From: Folioceros fuciformis
Taxonomy: Eukaryota; Anthocerotophyta; Anthocerotopsida; Anthocerotales
Length of the DNA: 60,872 bases
Direction: 5' to 3'
Assembly: GCA_049999805.1 (NCBI GenBank)
Contig: JBNGIO010006333.1
Span: 417,493 to 478,364, forward strand
Below the pieces are notes generated by a model. That model was not told the DNA's origin. It ran no database searches and was given only the letters and a program-made list of their open reading frames with translations. Each line of letters begins with the position of its first letter. The first letter of the stretch is position 1. A program made the translations under genes and the position numbers. Below, in pieces: positions 55,372 through 60,872 of this stretch.

Positions 55372-56335
55372 GTGAGTGGCGAGCGAGAGTAGTGAAGAGC
55401 GAGAGTAGGTTACGGCAAGATCAGGTTACGGCTGGCCGTAGGGGCCTGCCGCCGTAGAGGCCTGTAGCCGGGGGCTACAAGGCCCTGCAGGCCCCCATGG
55501 CTCGTGGGCGCTCGGTGGCCTCCCTAGGGCTGGGCTCTTTGTGAGGCCAGTTCGGGCGTGGGATTGGGGCTAGGTTTGGAGACCCTGGGGGGTTTGTCGC
55601 ACTCTAGTTTGCGGCCCTCCGTCCGGGTGGAGTTGGGTTTGGCGGATCTTTCATCCTTTTTGCTATTCTCCTTGTGTTATGGTGTCTTTTGGGATTCGAA
55701 ATTTCCGACTGGGTTGGAGATTTTTGGAGAGCTTTGGTTCTACAGTATTTCTACGTTTCGGTATTTAGGGCTAGAAGCCGGAATTATGCAGGCAGGTTGG
55801 AGTTGGCATGGTGTTTACTGTTGGTCTCTCTACGCCATTCTATTTTGTTCACTTATGGTACCTCATTCTTCCACGCCAGCCAAGAAAACCCCGTTCTTGT
55901 GTGCAATAATTTGTTCAAAGGAGTTATGGGGGTTAGGTGTCACTTGGTTAAAGCACACAAGGACTTTGATCGGACCCTTTGAGAGCTACAAGTCAGGGGT
56001 GCTTCTTTCATTACTGCTACTCCTTCAACTTCTCCTTCGGGTGGGCCCCTTGCTCCCTCGTAGGAATCTTGGTTGTGACTACAGTTGTAGGCTCCCCACG
56101 TTCTGACCCTTTATGAGACCTGCCTTTCGGGGCACGTTTGTTTCGACATCTCCTTAGGCATTTGCATGGTGATGTTCGTCTCGCATACAAGCTGCCATTG
56201 GAGCGCCTTGATTCGGACCCTCGGGATGAGTCAGCATGGACATAGTTCCTCTTTCTTCCCAGGAGGTGCCTTCATTGTTCCAGGGACAGCCTTTCTGGTC
56301 ATAGGGAAGAGGCCTCCTACCTTCGTCGGTTCCAA
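55372..56335. other. Sequence between the dioxygenase donor and the reverse-transcriptase relic
   Basis: The first 170 bp are GC-rich with short GGCCTG/CAGGCC palindromes. A 182-codon plus frame at 55558-56106 has no recognised domain. It may be the 5' part of the retroelement. Confidence 0.4.
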
Positions 56336-57527
56336 GTGGGGGATTGGGAGGCTTTACAGGTGGAGGGCAGCTGGGCTGTGAGATCAAGGTTGGAGTCCAA
56401 CAAGTTGGACCAAGTCCATCAGGATCCCGCGAAGGCGCGTCTCAAAAGGCGTCTCTTACTTGGTCGAGTGGAGGAGTTTGCTAGAGCCGCCAAGGCCTTT
56501 TGGCCGAAGCCGCTGGCGTTGCCCTCGAAGGAGACCATCGCCGCCCTCCATGCTTTGCATCCAAGCCTAGGTGATCCCATCCCTCAAGAGGTTCTGCAGC
56601 TTGTGCTCGAGGAGCCTTTTTGCCTTGATCGGGTTGTATTTGATCGAGCTCTCGTCACCGCACCAAGACTTTCTTCTGGTGGCCTATCCGGGACGGTCTA
56701 TGACCACCTCCGGGACTACTGTGCTCCGGAAGACCCTTCTAGTGGTTTCTCTGAGCTTTTTTCCTTAGCAGCTGTTGTGGCGCGGGGTGAAACTCCCCCT
56801 TAGATTGCTCTGGTCTTGGGTGCCAGCAAGGTGCTGGCTTCGGAGAAACCCACCCCATGAGTGCGCCCCATCACGGTGGGCGAGGCATTCTTATGGCTCA
56901 TTAGCCGCAACCATTGCTCTCCAGCTCAGCGAGCAGCTTCAGGCCCACTTCAGTCCCCACCAATTCGGCATTGCTACCCCAGGGGGCTATGAGGCGGTGG
57001 CCTTCAGGGTTAGAGCAATCTTGGACGTGCATCCATATTGGGTTGCCTTGCAGGTTGATGTGGAGGATGCCTTCAACACCGTCTCTATGGTGGCTATTTT
57101 TAACGAGCTGAAGGTTGTTGACAATCATTTGGAGTCTCTTATCCCCTTTGTCCGTTCCTTTTATAGTGCCCCATCTAATCTCTACTTTCAACACAAGCCC
57201 ACAACGGAGGAGGTCTAAGAGCTCAACTCAGCAATAGGTATGCACTATGGGGATCCCATGGGAGGGGCTCTCTTTGCTATGGCTCACTTCAGAGCCCTTT
57301 CAATTACCACTTCTGTGGTAGGGGGTTGTCTCTTCCCATCTGTGTCCCATGACATCCATCTTCTAGGTCCAAGGGATAAGGTTAAGCAAGCCTTTGAGCT
57401 TTTCTCAAAGGAGCTCTTACCCTTGGGCCTAAAAGTCAAGACTTCCAAGTGTAAGATTTGGTCTCCATCTAGTATCACTCCATGTTTACAATTTCCGGAG
57501 GGGAACTTTGATTCTCTATTGGTTTAG
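56336..57527 (+). pseudogene. Non-LTR (LINE-type) reverse transcriptase relic
   Basis: Frames on the plus strand show text I recognise from LINE-type reverse transcriptases of plants: VRPITVGEAFL, SEQLQAHFSPHQFGIATPGG, VALQVDVEDAFNTVS, then MHYGDPMGGALFAMAHFRAL and LGLKVKTSKCKIWSPS. The active-site position, normally ADDTH, reads VSHDIHLLG, so a catalytic Asp is lost. Frames change near 56805 and 56900 and stop at 57218. It is inactive and truncated. Positions 56336-56803 carry an upstream domain of unknown role (GLSGTVYDHLRDYCAPEDPS). Confidence 0.8.
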
Positions 57528-57559
57528 GATTTAGGATTTAAACCCTAAACCCTAAACCC
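57521..57559. repeat. Interstitial telomere-like tract
   Basis: The sequence has TTTAGGA-like units on the left and CCCTAAA units (2.7 copies) on the right, head to head. CCCTAAA is the usual plant telomere unit. The tract starts at the 3' end of the reverse-transcriptase relic. Confidence 0.85.
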
Positions 57560-58435
57560 AATGCGTCGCGGAAAAACCCTATGTGTGCTGGCTAGCCTTC
57601 GGCGTATGGTGTTCTTTGGATGGACGGGGCATAACATGCTCGCTCCACCGGCTACCGGTGTCACATTGGGGTTCATCCACGACTGCACACATGCTTGCAT
57701 TAATAACTTGACTTTAGTTTTAGGAGTCGCCGATCCCGCGCCCCGCATGTGTTTAAAAAATGGGGACCGGAGGCTAGTATTAAGTGTACGAGACCCGAGC
57801 AGTGTACAAGGTAGTACCTTGTACACTGTTCATCCTTTGCACATCACGATGCTTGACTCTGAGAAATCAAACCCCTAAATCGTGGATAAGGGGACGCAAG
57901 GTGATCGTTCTTACACGTCACGTTTCGTTGAAATTAAATATATGTGACTGTATCGCAGACCTAAATGGAAAGGATAGAGCTAGTTGTTACACTCACCGAG
58001 CAAACTCAGCGCGATAATTGAATGAGGATCCTCAAGACATCCATGCATCTTCAAAAGTAGAGTGCAAATGGATGAGCCGTGTGTAAGCTACCCACTTCTG
58101 GGCCATGAAAAAGACAGCTCTCTCAGCCACAACACCGAAGGCCTGACTGCCGGCAATGAATTGCTACTATTATCTAGACCGATTGACCATCCATACATTA
58201 TACGTATACCTCCGCATCTGCACAGCCAACCTTAGACGACCCTGGGCCGTGGACACAATCCCAGTTGCTGGTCAGGCTGCGATCTCCTCTAAAGGCCCTG
58301 CATGGTCAGGGTGTCCACGACACAAAACTCTGCAGTCAGACATAGCATGGCTCAACGCCTTTACTGTCGCAACCACTAGTCCATCCAGCCCGTTATTGTT
58401 ATCTCTGGCAGGTTGGGTGTGAGTTCCCAGCAACA
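57560..58435. other. Intergenic region with one near-perfect hairpin
   Basis: At 57800-57828 two 14-nt arms (CAGTGTACAAGGTA) are separated by one base. No gene is recognised. Confidence 0.5.
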
Positions 58436-60872
58436 TCAGCGCGTCGTCACTCTCCGCTTGACCTTCCTCCTGGCAGGTTGTGGTGGCCTCAGCGGTTGAC
58501 CTGGTGCAGGTTGCCCTGAAGACGCTTGGACTGGGGAAGCTGGACCTGATGACGGTTGTCCTGTGGATTCTTGACTTGACAAAGCTGGACCTGAGGACAA
58601 CTGACTTGTTGCCGTGCTTTCCTTCAACTCCTTGTTTTGCTCTTTCTTGTCACCAAAGAAATCTGAGATGAAACCTGCATTGGGTATAACCCACCCACCG
58701 AAGGATTTTGCTGCCAGAGATGGTCTACGATAAGCCTTCTGTTGTCCCTCAAGCTGTGCGGCAGGAGCGACATCCATGCAAAGCCAGCTCACACGGGATG
58801 AATCCCCGACATAGATGTTCAGAAGCCTGGAGAGTAACATAAATTAGCAACGTGAGAAAAATCACAAAGGCCGGACAACGAGAAACCTCCAACAGGACAG
58901 CAAAGGCAGAATCCGACCTCAAGAGCGAGCTGAAGGCGATCACCACACCCACACTATTGAAACTCTGTTGCATAGCTCTCTCTGCTCCGTAAACAAGTTG
59001 GTAACGTAGGTTGCCAGAGAGTCCCAAGAAGGCTCCGTAAGCAAGGGCACTTGTGCTTGCTGACGGCACTGGGACCGACGGTCTGCAATCGTCCAACCAG
59101 TTGTTAAGTATCAGTATCCAGGAACATGGTAATTCCTGCGCTCGTATGACTTTCGTGCAAGGTGCTTACTTCTCTGTCCGCTTGCTGATGGCGTCTTTTA
59201 CCCTGGAAAGACCAGCTCCAACGGTTCCAGACACCATACCCACAAGACTCAATTCTGCAGCTTTGTAAAAGAAGCTGAACACTCTCTTTCGTGTGTCAAA
59301 CTCCCTCAAAGGATAGCTTTTGTCGAAGACATTGTTTGGCAGCTTCTGGATAGCATTTTGAAATTCGTACTTAAATGTGTTTCCGTATGATCGGCTGGGT
59401 GCAAGAGTCCAGCAGATAGCCATGTTACAGACAGCCATTGTGAGAACATTGGCAGCTGCGAGATCCCATTCCTCCCTTATCCTGGTGAACGACATTTGAA
59501 TCAGAAGTCGTTGTAAAGATACAGCCTTGCTTGAAACGAGTAGCAGAAAAGAAAACAAAATCAGCAAGCTACAAGAATTTCCGTAGCTGACCTCTCTCCT
59601 CGATGCTGGATTTCCCACCAGACGCCATAACCGATCGTAGCAGCCTGTTCAAGAACCAGTTTGGCCATGAACGATGGATCTGCAATTAAGCTGCGCCCCA
59701 GAGCCACAGTGACTTTAGTTCAAATACTTGCACGCTGCATTCAGCTGTACCCTTCACAGTCATGCAAGAAGGCTTAAGATCATTGACACACTTCAAGCAG
59801 TGATGAGGTTTTGTGATTCCACATCAGACCCAAGCGCCAAGTTCCACACTCACCGGCCGATAAAAGCCCTCGATATTGATGATGGCGTGATCCGTGACAC
59901 CGTCCTAGCCATCGTGGGCCTTGAGGTGATGGCCAAAAACCTGACCATTTGAGCCGAACTTATCAAACCCTGTCGACCATGCGCAGAGTTCAGAAGCTGA
60001 TTTGAAAACAGAACACTCAAAGGCATGGCCCGATCTGAAGCGGGTACTGACCATCTCTACAGCTTGACCAATTCCTGCTGGCATGTCGCTGGCTGTCCTG
60101 TACCATTCTTGAAGCACTGCCTCCACCACCTTCCGATCAAACAACTGGCATCGACAACCCCAGGCTTTGATCAGGCATACACATGCACCACCAGGGAAGA
60201 ACCAGAGGAAGCTAATCCCCAGGAGCATCTCATTATCACATTACACATATGTGTAATGCGCCTGGAGAAACGGTCAGGGGAAAGCAAAATCCACACACAA
60301 CACCTGGAAAAATCCTAAAACCCTGGCTAACCCACAAAACCCACCTCGGGAACAGCAACCCGCCGGCCGAAGATTCCACCATCGTCGCCCTCATCTCCAT
60401 CGTCAGCCTCCCCGAAATAGTCATCATCATCCCCGCCATCATCCCCCCCGTCTCCGCCGCCATGATGATTATTCTTCCCAATATCGCCCCCCCCACCACC
60501 ATCCTCCGTCTGTAACCAAAATGCGCCCTATCAGCAGCGACCCAAAACTCCAGACACCGGACACACATACAAAAGCTGACGCGCATACCATGGGCTGGGA
60601 CTTGGCCGTGGACTGCGAAATGTCCAACTTGGCCTTCTCCAGAGTGGCGCCTCCAAACGCCCCATACTTGCTCTTCATCACCGGCGCGATGGAGGAATTA
60701 ACGAGAAGGGCATCCACAATCCCGTCCAGCTGGCTGCCGCAGGTGCTGTCAGAAAAATCTGCAACCTGGCTGCACTCTAGGGGCATCAGGCGGCCCTGCC
60801 GTCCGTTGCCCCGCTTCCTTTCCAACGTCAACCGATGGCGCCTCCCAAGCCCCGCCCGCCATCCCACCTTCC
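58436..60872 (-). CDS. RER: RETICULATA-related plastid envelope protein (DUF3411), 5' end outside the window
   Basis: Plant RETICULATA-related proteins are membrane proteins of the chloroplast envelope affecting leaf and plastid development. Exons on the minus strand: 60589 to beyond 60872, 60345-60509, 60052-60228, 59854-59969, 59592-59690, 59170-59481, 58918-59082, 58436-58826. The leading exon reads SKYGAFGGATLEKAKLDISQ. The next is Gly/Asp-rich, as in the family. Then come LLGISFLWFFPGGACVCLIK, ADPSFMAKLVLEQAATIGYG, the DUF3411 core (WTLAPSRSYGNTFKYEFQNA, LPNNVFDKSYPLREFD, FYKAAELSLVGMVSGTVGAG), VPSASTSALAYGAFLGLSGN, and a Ser/Gln/Pro-rich tail ending in basic RRKVKRRVTTR. It is closest by eye to the RER1 group. 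The exon 3 acceptor (60228) is the least certain junction. Confidence 0.9.

Overview
This window is nuclear DNA from a land plant. The evidence is the spliceosomal GT-AG introns (mostly 60-150 bp), plant-type genes (SWEET, RETICULATA-related, DUF674, PLS-class PPR, chloroplast-type histidinol-phosphate phosphatase, NCED/CCD), Ty1-copia, hAT and LINE-type elements, and a short CCCTAAA telomere-like tract. The degraded PPR sequences with the recurring LQACAS motif fit a non-seed plant (lycophyte, fern or bryophyte), but the species cannot be fixed from the sequence. There are three 100-N assembly gaps: 1958-2057, 15505-15604 and 27187-27286.

Layout. 1-3.6 kb: a DUF674 exon, short tandem repeats, and one copy of an unnamed repeat family whose sister copy lies inverted at 38.1-39.2 kb. 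3595-11083: a Ty1-copia retrotransposon on the minus strand with 228-bp LTRs, an AAAGA target duplication, a PBS and a PPT. Its RT and RNase H are mostly deleted. Nested inside its gag is a 3169-bp TIR element (6347-9515) flanked by TA. That element carries a DNA-methyltransferase-like gene, a divergent second gene, and an array of 24-bp palindromes spaced about 42 bp apart. This cassette is the most unusual object in the window. 11-14 kb: decayed repeats, a PPR relic and two MITE copies in opposite orientation. 15-24.6 kb: a gene island with GOT1 (-), an acidic single-exon protein of unknown function (+), histidinol-phosphate phosphatase (+) and a SWEET transporter (-). 24.6-28.6 kb: GC-rich, then AT-rich, non-genic DNA. 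28.7-31.8 kb: a multiply frameshifted PPR pseudogene (-). 33.4-35.2 kb: a BT1-like mitochondrial-family carrier (-). 35.5-39.2 kb: tandem repeats and the second copy of the repeat family. 40-49.7 kb: three intact plus-strand genes, a carotenoid cleavage dioxygenase, a short-chain dehydrogenase and a GPI-type aspartic protease. 49.8-54.8 kb: a tandem array, then an AT-rich, decayed hAT (ZNF862-like, DUF4371) element containing a PPR fragment. 54.8-57.6 kb: the 5' half of a 2-oxoglutarate dioxygenase gene, cut off at a splice donor and followed by a degenerate non-LTR reverse transcriptase that ends at a telomere-like tract. 58.4-60.9 kb: a RETICULATA-related plastid envelope protein (-), whose 5' end lies outside the window.

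The host genes do not form a pathway cluster. They are independent housekeeping or transport genes separated by nested, decaying transposons. Exon boundaries were read by eye from reading frame, splice signals and recalled family sequence. No database search was run.
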